Assembly (NCBI GenBank): GCA_028712505.1
Contig: JAQTQC010000008.1
Location: 1 to 55,185, forward strand
Source: Candidatus Omnitrophota bacterium
Lineage (GTDB): Bacteria > Omnitrophota > Gorgyraeia > Gygaellales > Profunditerraquicolaceae
Direction: 5' to 3'
Length of the DNA: 55,185 nucleotides
Shown here: piece by piece, positions 41,035-48,685 of the stretch
Position numbering within the stretch: position 1 is the first letter of the stretch
Layout of the letters: every line of letters begins with the position of its first letter
Made by a program: the position numbers and the translations under genes
Notes under the pieces: generated by a model
Told to the model about the DNA's origin: nothing
Seen by the model: only the letters and a program-made list of their open reading frames with translations
Databases searched by the model: none

Positions 41035-41594
41035 CGATTTCCCTTCCAGGCTATCTTAAATTCTTCGGCTCTTTCAATTCTTGAGGCAACAGTTTCCTTG
41101 CCGTTTTTAAATCCGGTTAAGCCGAGATTCCATGCTTTATGCATAATGTCAAATACCTGTTCTTCTGTTGCGCCTTCCGGGATATAATCTTGAAGGTTTT
41201 GAAGCAATAAATCCGCAAACGCCTGGCTTGCCAATTCATATAATTTCGGAGAGTTGAGAATATCCTGCCAATTGTAATCTTTAAAAAAAACGTAGGTCCT
41301 TTGGACATCTTCATAAGCTTCGGGGCTTAAACCGTATGTTCCGAAACCCCGGGAATCGGGATGGACATAGTTAGGCGGTACAGCTTCCGGAGGAGAATAT
41401 GGTTCAGGGCTTTCCAGGTAGGTTAGGCCTAGCCTTAGGTATTCCCATAATTGAGTATTGGCATATTGGAATTGTGATTGAGATAACTGCGGTTCAGGAA
41501 GTATAAAAAATCCGGCAGATAGCGGTTTGGCTTGCAATATTATTACTAGTGCAGGCAGTAGAATTATGTTTGTAATCCGCAGCCTTTTTAGCAT
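41031..41594 (-). CDS. Secreted protein, possibly lysozyme-like, under c-di-GMP riboswitch
   Basis: The only minus-strand gene in the window, 187 residues. MLKRLRITNIILLPALVIIL starts a signal peptide ending near PLSA. The mature part has WEYLRLGLTYLESPEPYSPP, HPDSRGFGTYGLSPEAYEDV and, at the end, MHKAWNLGLTGFKNGKETVA then SRIERAEEFK. The order of a possible catalytic Glu region, a GYGxxGLTP-like segment and an AWNLGxxG...SRIxRA tail recalls lysozyme-type transglycosylases, but I cannot assign the family firmly. A GEMM-I riboswitch precedes it, and the GAGG ribosome-binding site is paired in a long hairpin. It is probably made or withheld according to c-di-GMP. Confidence 0.7.
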   Translation of the reverse strand: MLKRLRITNIILLPALVIILQAKPLSAGFFILPEPQLSQSQFQYANTQLWEYLRLGLTYLESPEPYSPPEAVPPNYVHPDSRGFGTYGLSPEAYEDVQRTYVFFKDYNWQDILNSPKLYELASQAFADLLLQNLQDYIPEGATEEQVFDIMHKAWNLGLTGFKNGKETVASRIERAEEFKIAWKGNR

Positions 41595-41649
41595 AAGAGC
41601 CTCATCGAAAATGGCCCTGGTAGCGTATGCCGGGCCGGATGAGCCTCTT
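41595..41649 (-). promoter_or_regulatory. Expression-platform hairpin hiding the ribosome-binding site
   Basis: On the minus strand AAGAGGCTCATC (41649-41638) pairs with GATGAGGCTCTT (41606-41595) at 11 of 12 positions. An inner GGCCC/GGGCC stem lies at 41636-41632 and 41617-41613. The GAGG ribosome-binding site (41603-41600) is inside the 3' arm, and the arm touches the start codon at 41594. Formation of the hairpin should block translation. Confidence 0.7.
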
Positions 41650-41675
41650 TTTATGCCTAAGGGGATGAATATTTA

Positions 41676-41762
41676 GCGCTCTTTGGTGGCCCCACTATCC
41701 CCTAAGGACTGGAAGCTTTGCGTCCCAGCATTGCTGCTAGTTTGCCTTTGTCAGTAGCTTAG
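41676..41762 (-). promoter_or_regulatory. Cyclic di-GMP-I (GEMM-I) riboswitch aptamer
   Basis: Read on the minus strand, the RNA has the highly conserved blocks GGCAAAC (41746-41740), the short P2 stem CAGC-AAT-GCTG, GGGACGCAAAGC (41726-41715), TCCAGTCCTT and then AGTGGGGCCACC (ending at 41685), in the order and spacing of the GEMM-I family. It sits in the 5' leader of the secreted-protein gene. Exact ends of the P1 helix are approximate. The c-di-GMP phosphodiesterase-like gene at 37501 is close by. Confidence 0.88.
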
Positions 41763-41795
41763 AAAACCTGATTTTCAATTATTATTTCTAATAAA

Positions 41796-41824
41796 AGTAT
41801 GCACTATTTTCAGTTTACTTTCAA
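41796..41824 (-). promoter_or_regulatory. Candidate promoter for the riboswitch-controlled gene
   Basis: On the minus strand TTGAAA (41824-41819), a 17-base spacer and CATACT (41801-41796). RNA would begin near 41789, upstream of the aptamer. Confidence 0.45.
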
Positions 41825-41862
41825 CTTTATTTATTTCCGGAGACATGGTGTATCCAAAGACC

Positions 41863-41890
41863 TTGACAACTGGTATTTTTTGTGTAAAAA
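41863..41890 (+). promoter_or_regulatory. Candidate promoter for the coiled-coil / phosphoketolase unit
   Basis: TTGACA (41863-41868), a 16-base spacer and TAAAAA (41885-41890), giving a start near 41897. It is divergent from the riboswitch promoter. A TATAAT at 41921-41926 is a second possible -10 but is too close to the ATG at 41933. Confidence 0.4.
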
Positions 41891-41932
41891 TGCATTATTC
41901 ATGAAAGAACTTTTCCTCCTTATAATCCTAAG

Positions 41933-43642
41933 ATGCTAAAAGCAAAAGGGTTAGAAATCAGAACCAAAATCTTTTTCCAGAAAATCAAATTAGCCAACTT
42001 TTCGCCTGCCATTACGGTTTTTTCTCTTTTTATCGGGGCATACTTTATAGCTACTACTTTATTCGTTGCTGAGGCTCAGGAATATTTTGCTCGTGAAGAA
42101 CAGGCAGCCCTGGAGGCTAGCAAAGAAGATTTGGCAATTGATGAAATGCTGCTTAAAGAGAAAAATGACCAGAAAATCGCCGCTCAAAAAGCGCTTGCTG
42201 AAGCTAATAAAAGAATCGCTCTGGATAGGGAATCTCAGATACAGCAGGAGCGAACGCAAAAGATAATTGCTCAAAAAGAAGCTGCGGCGGATAAAAAGCA
42301 GCAAGATTTAGATAAAAAAGCGCAATTGCAAAAAGAGCTGGAGAAAAAAGAGGCTGATAAAAAAGCGGTTATCGAGCTTAAGAATCAAGCTGCTTTGGAT
42401 AAAGAAGCCCAGCTGCAAAAGGAACATGAGGGTGAGCTGATCGATAAAAAAGCAGTCATTGAAATTAAAGGACAGTCTGCCTTGAACAGGGAAATGCAAT
42501 TGCAAAAAGAGGGCGAGCAAAAACTTATTCAGGTAAAACAGGAAGAAATAGCCAGGAAAGAATCTCTGCTTAAGCAAGATCAAGAGCTAAAGAGTGTTGA
42601 AAAGCAATCTTTGGAAGAGTCTAAAAAGCAGGCTGCTTTAGATAAAATATCCCGGATTCAAAAAGAGCGTGAACAAAAAAGGATTGCCCGGGAAGAAGCC
42701 GCGGAATTAAAAAGACAGGCTGTCTTAGTAAAGAATGATTGGATTAAAAAATGCCGTCAGGAAAAACTGGCCAAACAGCAGCAGGAGCGTGAACAAAAAA
42801 TAGCTGCTCAAAAACAAGTCGCGGAATCACGAAGGCAAGCTGTTTTAGATAAGGAAGCTCGGCTGCAAAAAGAGCACGAGCAAGAGATTGCCGAAAAACA
42901 ACAAGAGATAAGAGATGAGTTGGCCTTGGAGTCTAAAAGACAAGTTGGTTTAAGCGGTGATTCCCAACTGAAAGAGAAACGCCGGTTAGCGGCAGCTGAT
43001 CAAAAAGCAATAGCCGAACAGAAAAAGCAGGCTGCTTTGGATAAAGAAGCTCAGCTTAAAAAAGAAAACGGGCAGAATGCTGCCGACCAGCAGGCACTGA
43101 AAGATACCCGGAAGCAGATTGCTTTAGATAAAAAAGCTAAACTGCAGCAAGAGCGTGCAGAAAAACTTTTAAAACAGCAGCGGGAGCGTGAACAAAAAAG
43201 GATTGCCCGGGAAGAAGCCGCGGAATCAAGGAAGAGGGTAGCTTTAAATAAAGAGGTACAGCTGAAAGAGGAACGCCAGTTAGAGGCAGCTGATCAAAAA
43301 GCGATAGCCGAGCAGAAAAAGCAGGCTGCTTTGGATAAAGAAGCTCAGCTTAAAAAAGAAAACGAGCAGAATGCTGCCGACCAGCAGGCGCTTGCCGGGA
43401 TTAAAAGTCAGGCTGCCTTAGAAAGAGAAGTTCAGCTGCAAAAAGAACGCGCAGAGAAATTCCTTAGAGAACGCCAGGAGGCAGAGAAAAGAATCGCCGA
43501 CCAAAAAGCGGTCGAGGAAGGCAGAAAGCAGGCTGCTTTATTAAAGAAGGTCCAATTGCAGCAGGAGCGTGCGGAAAAGATAGTGGAACAGAAAGCAGCT
43601 GCGGAAATCAATCCAGGATATCCTGACACCGGAAATTGGTAA
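41933..43642 (+). CDS. Membrane-anchored repetitive coiled-coil protein
   Basis: 569 residues. Residues about 25-48 form one membrane helix ([20 protein letters not shown]), after which the chain is nearly all Lys, Glu, Gln and Ala in long helical repeats such as [15 protein letters not shown] and [14 protein letters not shown]. It should be an extended, charged coiled coil, in style like TolA or other envelope-spanning rods. The last residues leave the pattern ([10 protein letters not shown]). DNA copies at 42968-43098 and 43262-43392 are nearly identical with a 98-codon offset, so part of it is a recent duplication. No clear ribosome-binding site. It ends two bases before phosphoketolase. 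The function is unknown. Confidence 0.75.
   Translation: MLKAKGLEIRTKIFFQKIKLANFSPAITVFSLFIGAYFIATTLFVAEAQEYFAREEQAALEASKEDLAIDEMLLKEKNDQKIAAQKALAEANKRIALDRESQIQQERTQKIIAQKEAAADKKQQDLDKKAQLQKELEKKEADKKAVIELKNQAALDKEAQLQKEHEGELIDKKAVIEIKGQSALNREMQLQKEGEQKLIQVKQEEIARKESLLKQDQELKSVEKQSLEESKKQAALDKISRIQKEREQKRIAREEAAELKRQAVLVKNDWIKKCRQEKLAKQQQEREQKIAAQKQVAESRRQAVLDKEARLQKEHEQEIAEKQQEIRDELALESKRQVGLSGDSQLKEKRRLAAADQKAIAEQKKQAALDKEAQLKKENGQNAADQQALKDTRKQIALDKKAKLQQERAEKLLKQQREREQKRIAREEAAESRKRVALNKEVQLKEERQLEAADQKAIAEQKKQAALDKEAQLKKENEQNAADQQALAGIKSQAALEREVQLQKERAEKFLRERQEAEKRIADQKAVEEGRKQAALLKKVQLQQERAEKIVEQKAAAEINPGYPDTGNW
42968..43392 (+). repeat. 98-codon direct repeat in the coiled-coil gene
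   Basis: Bases 42968-43098 and 43262-43392 match apart from about eight substitutions, offset 294 bases (98 codons). A second shared stretch occurs at 42665-42707 and 43184-43226. Both keep the reading frame. Confidence 0.85.
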
Positions 43643-43644
43643 AT

Positions 43645-46020
43645 ATGAAAAAGGCTAATCCAAAAATAATCTCTGACAATGAACTGTGGAAGATCGATGC
43701 TTACTGGCGGGCTGCCAACTATCTTTCAGTAGGGCAGATTTATCTTCTGGATAACCCGCTACTCAAAGTCCCCCTGACGCTGCAGCAGATTAAACCCCGG
43801 CTTCTGGGGCATTGGGGTACGACTCCCGGTTTAAATTTTATATATGTGCATCTTAACCGGTTGATCAAGAAACATAATTTAAATATGATATACATAACCG
43901 GACCTGGTCATGGCGGGCCGGGGTTAGTTGCCAATGCTTATTTAGAAGGCACATATAGCGAGTATTATCCGGATGTTTCGCAGGACGAAGAGGGGATGAA
44001 AAAACTTTTTAAGCAATTCTCTTTCCCCGGAGGAATTCCCAGCCATGTCGGTGCAGAAACCCCCGGTTCCATGCACGAGGGTGGTGAATTGGGGTATTCG
44101 CTTTCGCATGCCTATGGCGCGGCATTTGATAATCCTGATCTGATTGTAGCTTGCGTGGTTGGTGATGGCGAAGCAGAAACCGGGCCATTAGCTACTGCCT
44201 GGCATTCTAATAAGTTCCTAAATCCTCAGACTGATGGGGTGGTGCTACCGATTTTGCATCTGAATGGCTATAAAATATCAAATCCTACCGTGCTGGCGCG
44301 GATCAGTAAAGATGAACTCAAACAATTTTTTATCGGATCCGGGTATAAACCATATTTTGTTGAAGGTTCCCGCCCGGAAATAATGCATCAGCTTATGGCA
44401 AAGACCCTGGGAATTGTTTTAAAGGAAATCAAAGCCATTCAAACTAAGGCGCGTAAAAGCAGGAAATCAGTTACCCGTCCAAGATGGCCGATGATTGTCT
44501 TAAATACCCCTAAGGGCTGGACCGGGCCGAAAAGTATTGATGGTTTAAAGACCGAAGGTTATTGGCGTTCGCACCAGGTGCCATTTGCGGAGATGGCTGA
44601 AAAGCCTGGGCATATCCTTGCCCTTGGCCATTGGATGAAAAGCTATAAGCCTGAGGAATTATTTGATAAGCATGGCCGCTTGATTCCGGCGCTTGCGGAG
44701 CTGGCGCCAAAAGGAAAACTCCGGATGAGCGATAACCCTCATACTAACGGAGGATTATTATTACGTGATTTAAAAATGCCGGATTTCCGTAAATACGCAG
44801 TAAATGTTGATAAGCCCGGTATCGTTGAATCAGAGCCAACGCGGATTATGGGGTATTTCTTGCGCGATGTTATGAAATTAAACCAGAAGGTCAGAAACTT
44901 CCGGGTGTTTGGTCCGGATGAGACAACCTCAAACCGCCTGGGTGCTGTACTGGATGTCACTAACCGCACCTGGATGGCAAAGATCCTGCCCGAAGACGAT
45001 CATCTGGCTGTGGATGGCAGGGTGATGGAGATTTTAAGTGAGCATACCTGCCAGGGCTGGCTGGAAGGATATCTCCTTACCGGCCGTCATGGATTCTTTT
45101 CCTGTTATGAAGCATTCATCCACATTGTGGATTCGATGTTCAACCAGCATGCGAAATGGCTGAAGACTTCCCGGCGTATTCCTTGGCGTCGGCCAATCGC
45201 CTCGTTAAATTATCTTTTAACTTCCCATGTCTGGCGTCAGGATCATAACGGGTCTTCACACCAGGATCCAGGGTTCATAGATCATGTGGTGAATAAGAAA
45301 GCGGAGATCATCCGCGTCTATCTTCCGCCTGATTCTAATACTTTGCTTTCTGTGACCGATCATTGTCTGCGCAGCCGCCATTATGTCAATGTCATCATCG
45401 CCGGAAAACATCCCGGCTTGCAGTATTTGGATATGGATGCGGCTATCCAGCATTGCACTAAAGGTATTGGTATCTGGGATTGGGCAAGCAATGACCACGG
45501 TGGAGAACCGGATGTGGTCATGGCCTGTGCCGGAGACGTGCCGACACTGGAGACCCTGGCGGCGGTAGATATCCTGAGGCAGAAATTCCCCGATTTAAAA
45601 GTGAGGGTTATAAATGTCGTTGATTTAATGACTTTGCAGCCGCAGAGCGAGCATCCGCATGGTCTTTCCGATAAAGATTTTGACAGCCTTTTTACTACAG
45701 ATAAGCCGGTTATCTTTGCTTTTCATGGCTATCCCTGGCTTATCCATCGTCTTCTTTACCGCAGGGCAAACCATAAAAATGTGCATGTGCGGGGTTACAA
45801 AGAAGAAGGGACTACTACTACGCCATTTGATATGACGGTTTTAAATGAGCTTGACCGTTTTAACCTGGTAGATGATGTTATCGACCGCCTGCCTCATTTG
45901 CAAAACCAATCTGCGCATGTTAAAGACTGGTTGCATAATAAACTGATCGAACATAAACAGTATATTAGAGCCCATGGCGAAGACATGCCGGAAATCCGCA
46001 ATTGGAAGTGGCCGTATTAA
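43645..46020 (+). CDS. xfp: Xylulose-5-phosphate/fructose-6-phosphate phosphoketolase
   Basis: Thiamine-diphosphate enzyme that splits xylulose-5-P (or fructose-6-P) with phosphate into acetyl-phosphate and glyceraldehyde-3-P (or erythrose-4-P). 791 residues, the normal length. Key parts are [20 protein letters not shown], the [20 protein letters not shown] substrate loop, [20 protein letters not shown], ThDP-binding [20 protein letters not shown] and [23 protein letters not shown] 43645 follows the coiled-coil stop by two bases; a TTG at 43636 is less likely. It gives ATP through acetate kinase in fermenters, though no ackA lies here. The neighbour coiled-coil gene has no known link to it. 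Confidence 0.95.
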   Translation: MKKANPKIISDNELWKIDAYWRAANYLSVGQIYLLDNPLLKVPLTLQQIKPRLLGHWGTTPGLNFIYVHLNRLIKKHNLNMIYITGPGHGGPGLVANAYLEGTYSEYYPDVSQDEEGMKKLFKQFSFPGGIPSHVGAETPGSMHEGGELGYSLSHAYGAAFDNPDLIVACVVGDGEAETGPLATAWHSNKFLNPQTDGVVLPILHLNGYKISNPTVLARISKDELKQFFIGSGYKPYFVEGSRPEIMHQLMAKTLGIVLKEIKAIQTKARKSRKSVTRPRWPMIVLNTPKGWTGPKSIDGLKTEGYWRSHQVPFAEMAEKPGHILALGHWMKSYKPEELFDKHGRLIPALAELAPKGKLRMSDNPHTNGGLLLRDLKMPDFRKYAVNVDKPGIVESEPTRIMGYFLRDVMKLNQKVRNFRVFGPDETTSNRLGAVLDVTNRTWMAKILPEDDHLAVDGRVMEILSEHTCQGWLEGYLLTGRHGFFSCYEAFIHIVDSMFNQHAKWLKTSRRIPWRRPIASLNYLLTSHVWRQDHNGSSHQDPGFIDHVVNKKAEIIRVYLPPDSNTLLSVTDHCLRSRHYVNVIIAGKHPGLQYLDMDAAIQHCTKGIGIWDWASNDHGGEPDVVMACAGDVPTLETLAAVDILRQKFPDLKVRVINVVDLMTLQPQSEHPHGLSDKDFDSLFTTDKPVIFAFHGYPWLIHRLLYRRANHKNVHVRGYKEEGTTTTPFDMTVLNELDRFNLVDDVIDRLPHLQNQSAHVKDWLHNKLIEHKQYIRAHGEDMPEIRNWKWPY

Positions 46021-46067
46021 TTTAATCCTATCCATCCGCAGAAAACCCAATAAAGTCTAGGTTTAGC

Positions 46068-46131
46068 TTGACAATAAAAGATCTTATGGTATGCTTTATA
46101 CATAAAGTAATACTTTTCATACAAGTGATAC
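46068..46131 (+). promoter_or_regulatory. Promoter and 25-bp AbrB-linked element, copy 2
   Basis: TTGACA (46068-46073), a 16-base spacer and TATGCT (46090-46095), then at 46107-46131 GTAATACTTTTCATAC followed by A-AGTGATAC. This is 23/25 identical to the element at 25341-25365. Both promoters begin with the same ten bases TTGACAATAA. Confidence 0.75.
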
Positions 46132-46175
46132 TTTTAAGTATCTTAGGGCAGGTTAATTTAAGAAAGGACATAAAA

Positions 46176-46412
46176 ATGGGCGATTTCCCAAAGTTTTACG
46201 GCAAAGTTTCAGTGGGGACCAAGGGGCAGATTGTTATTCCTGTTGAGGTAAGGAGGATGATGAACATCAGGCCGGGGGGCAATTTGATTATTATGTCCGG
46301 TCCGCCGCATGAGAAAAAGATGGTTAGTATAATTCCCGAGGAAGAATTCGGTAAATTCTTGAAATTTTTTGAAGAGCATGTAAATAATCTAAAGAAAGCA
46401 GTTTCCAAGTAA
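46176..46412 (+). CDS. AbrB/SpoVT-type transcriptional regulator (paralogue 2)
   Basis: 78 residues, aligned over its full length with the product at 25412: FYGKVSVGTKGQIVIPVEVR, RMMNIRPGGNLIIMSGPP and VSIIPEEEFGKFLKFFEEHV. AGAAAGGACATAAAA precedes ATG 46176; a longer in-frame reading back to 46068 would start on the promoter -35 and is rejected. It leads a TolC, adaptor, ABC-exporter cassette. Shared operator and shared position before an export system make it the second half of a duplicated regulatory module. Confidence 0.85.
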   Translation: MGDFPKFYGKVSVGTKGQIVIPVEVRRMMNIRPGGNLIIMSGPPHEKKMVSIIPEEEFGKFLKFFEEHVNNLKKAVSK

Positions 46413-46436
46413 GATAAGGGGCAGGAAGCTATTAGA

Positions 46437-47714
46437 ATGCTTAAATATCTCAGGATTTTCTCGATATTGATCTTATTTTCATCAATATGTTCCTTCAGGG
46501 CGTTTGCTGAAGAGATGCTTAACTGGCAAGGTTGTATCCAGGAGGCAGCAAAAAATCATCCGGATTTGATTGCTGCTGAAGAAGAAATCAAGCAATCCGA
46601 AGCCAGTAAAAAGATTACTGCCAGCGCTCTTTATCCTCAGGTAGATGCCAGTGTAAATGCCTCAACCGCAAGCTCCGCCAGTGGCGCCGGGAAGAGCACC
46701 CAGGCGGACACATATAATTATGGCGTTAGCGCAAACCAGTTGTTTTTTGACGGCGCCAAGACGATTAACGAGGTAAAAAGCGCCTCGGAAACCATAAAGG
46801 CCTACAAACAAAATTTCAGGTTTACTTCGGCTACGGTGAGATACAGGTTGCGTACAGCCTTTGTTGATTTATTGCGGGCCCAGGAGATGCTTAATATCAC
46901 TCAGGAGATTTACAATATAAGAAGAGAGAATATGGAGTTGATTACTTTGCGCTATGAATCAGGGTTAGAACATAAAGGCGCATTGATGACTTCGGAGGCA
47001 GATTTAGCTTCGGCAATTTACGATATTTCACAGGCTAAGAGAGATGTTGAAGTTGCCCAAAGGTCATTAATAAAAGAGATGGGCAGGGATAAGCTTACGC
47101 CGATAACGGTAAAAGGGGATTTTGAAATAAATGATTCCGCGGAAATCAAGCCTGATTTCGAGGCAATCGTTAAAAACAACCCTTCTGTCCAGCAGTTGAT
47201 AGCCCAGAAGAATGCGGCAGAATTCAATCTCAGGTCAGCATATGCGAACTTTTATCCGTCTTTGACCGGATCAGCCGGGGCGAATAAAAATGGTTCGCAT
47301 TGGGCACCGCGAGGCAACCAATGGAATCTGGGGCTTGCTTTATCCCTACCGATATTTGAAGGAGGATTAAGGTTTGCGCAAGTTTCCCAGGCAAAAGCTT
47401 ATTTGAGCCAGCTTAAGGAGAATGAGCGCAGCAGCAGGGATTCAGCGGTGCTTACTTTAGAGCAAACCTGGGCAATATTGCAGGATGCGGTTGAGAATGT
47501 AGGAGTGCAAAACAAATCGTTAAAAGCAACTGAGGAGCGTTCTAAAATAGCCCAGGCGCAATACTCGACAGGATTTATTACTTTTGATAACTGGATAATT
47601 ATTGAAGATAACTTGGTAAAAGCAAAGAAGGCATTTCTGGAAGCCCAGGCAAATAAATTATACGCTGAGGCAAGCTGGATCCAGGCGAAAGGAGAAACCC
47701 TAGAATATGAATAA
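46437..47714 (+). CDS. TolC-family outer-membrane protein of the ABC export cassette
   Basis: 425 residues with signal peptide MLKYLRIFSILILFSSICSF, cleaved near RAFAEE. TolC-like helices appear in two halves (LNWQGCIQEAAKNHPDLIAA; SLPIFEGGLRFAQVSQAKAY; AQYSTGFITFDNWIIIEDNL). AAGGGGCAGGAAG is 10-20 bases before ATG 46437. It lies 24 bases after the AbrB stop and overlaps the adaptor by eight bases. It should form the outer-membrane channel for the MacB-like transporter below. Confidence 0.9.
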   Translation: MLKYLRIFSILILFSSICSFRAFAEEMLNWQGCIQEAAKNHPDLIAAEEEIKQSEASKKITASALYPQVDASVNASTASSASGAGKSTQADTYNYGVSANQLFFDGAKTINEVKSASETIKAYKQNFRFTSATVRYRLRTAFVDLLRAQEMLNITQEIYNIRRENMELITLRYESGLEHKGALMTSEADLASAIYDISQAKRDVEVAQRSLIKEMGRDKLTPITVKGDFEINDSAEIKPDFEAIVKNNPSVQQLIAQKNAAEFNLRSAYANFYPSLTGSAGANKNGSHWAPRGNQWNLGLALSLPIFEGGLRFAQVSQAKAYLSQLKENERSSRDSAVLTLEQTWAILQDAVENVGVQNKSLKATEERSKIAQAQYSTGFITFDNWIIIEDNLVKAKKAFLEAQANKLYAEASWIQAKGETLEYE

Positions 47715-48681
47715 AAAAACTAAATTTTACTTTATCGTACCGGTATTTTTAATAATTGCGGCTTTCTTGATTATGAGAAATTGGCCGAAAGCTGATTCTG
47801 GGGAAATGTCGAAAGAGATAAAACCTGTTGTTGGTTCCATTCAAACAATCATATCGACAACCGGGACAGTCCTCCCTAAAAACCGTCTGGAAATAAAACC
47901 GCCGGTTAATGGCCGGGTGGAAAGCGTTTTGGTGAAGGAAGGACAGAAGGTCAAGGCCGGGGATACTTTAGCCTGGATGAGTTCCACTGAAAGGGCTGCC
48001 CTTCTGGATGCTGCCCAGGGGCAGGGGCCGGAACAATTAAAATATTGGCAGGCGGCTTATAAGCCGATTGCCTTACTGGCGCCAATCGATGGAGAGGTTA
48101 TTGTGGCTACTACGCAGCCGGGTCAGACTATCACCACCAGTGATGCGGTTGTTGTATTGTCCGATCGCCTGATTATCCGGGCGCAGGTTGATGAAACTGA
48201 TATTGGACGGATCAAGCTTAAACAGGATGCTTTTATAACGTTAGATGCCTATCTTGATCAAAAGATTGAAGCGGTTGTTGGTCATATTTATTACGAATCG
48301 GAAACCGTGAATAATGTGACTATCTACAAGGTTGATCTTATTCCCGAGAATACGCCTGAATTCTTCCGTTCAGGAATGAATGCAACAATTGATTTTAAGG
48401 CTGAGGCCCGGGAAAAGGCCTTGCTCTTGCCGGTAGAGGCAGTACGCAAGGAAAAAGAAGATAGTTATGTTTTATTGAAACAGGAAGGCAGCAATAATCC
48501 CGCCAAGCGCATTGTTACGATAGGTATTACTGACGACAAAAATTATGAAATTCTTTCCGGGGTGACTCCGGAGGATACAATATTGATCACTACTAAGAAA
48601 TATGTATTTCCTGCGGCCGCAAGTTCAGGCAGCAATCCATTTTTACCTAATATGAAAAGAAGCGGGACAGCTAAGAAATAA
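47707..48681 (+). CDS. MacA-like adaptor with very short hairpin
   Basis: 324-residue periplasmic adaptor with an N-terminal membrane helix (FYFIVPVFLIIAAFLIMR). Lipoyl halves are IKPPVNGRVESVLVKEGQKV and LLAPIDGEVIVATTQPGQTI. Only about 30 residues separate them (TERAALLDAAQGQGPEQLKY) in place of the 60-100-residue alpha-hairpin of MacA or AcrA. Beta-barrel and membrane-proximal parts follow (QVDETDIGRIKLKQDAFITL; GMNATIDFKAEAREKALLLP). GGAGAAA precedes ATG 47707. It is placed between a TolC-like and a MacB-like gene. Confidence 0.88.
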   Translation: MNKKTKFYFIVPVFLIIAAFLIMRNWPKADSGEMSKEIKPVVGSIQTIISTTGTVLPKNRLEIKPPVNGRVESVLVKEGQKVKAGDTLAWMSSTERAALLDAAQGQGPEQLKYWQAAYKPIALLAPIDGEVIVATTQPGQTITTSDAVVVLSDRLIIRAQVDETDIGRIKLKQDAFITLDAYLDQKIEAVVGHIYYESETVNNVTIYKVDLIPENTPEFFRSGMNATIDFKAEAREKALLLPVEAVRKEKEDSYVLLKQEGSNNPAKRIVTIGITDDKNYEILSGVTPEDTILITTKKYVFPAAASSGSNPFLPNMKRSGTAKK

Positions 48682-48685
48682 TCTA

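Noticed and set aside
41790-41803. AAAAGTAT near the riboswitch promoter considered as a third AbrB element
   Set aside because: Only eight bases match the 25-bp element and the repeated ATAC pattern is missing.
42665-43392. Regular repeats considered as a CRISPR array
   Set aside because: The repeats are in frame, code for a continuous Lys/Glu coiled coil and have no unique spacers of constant size.
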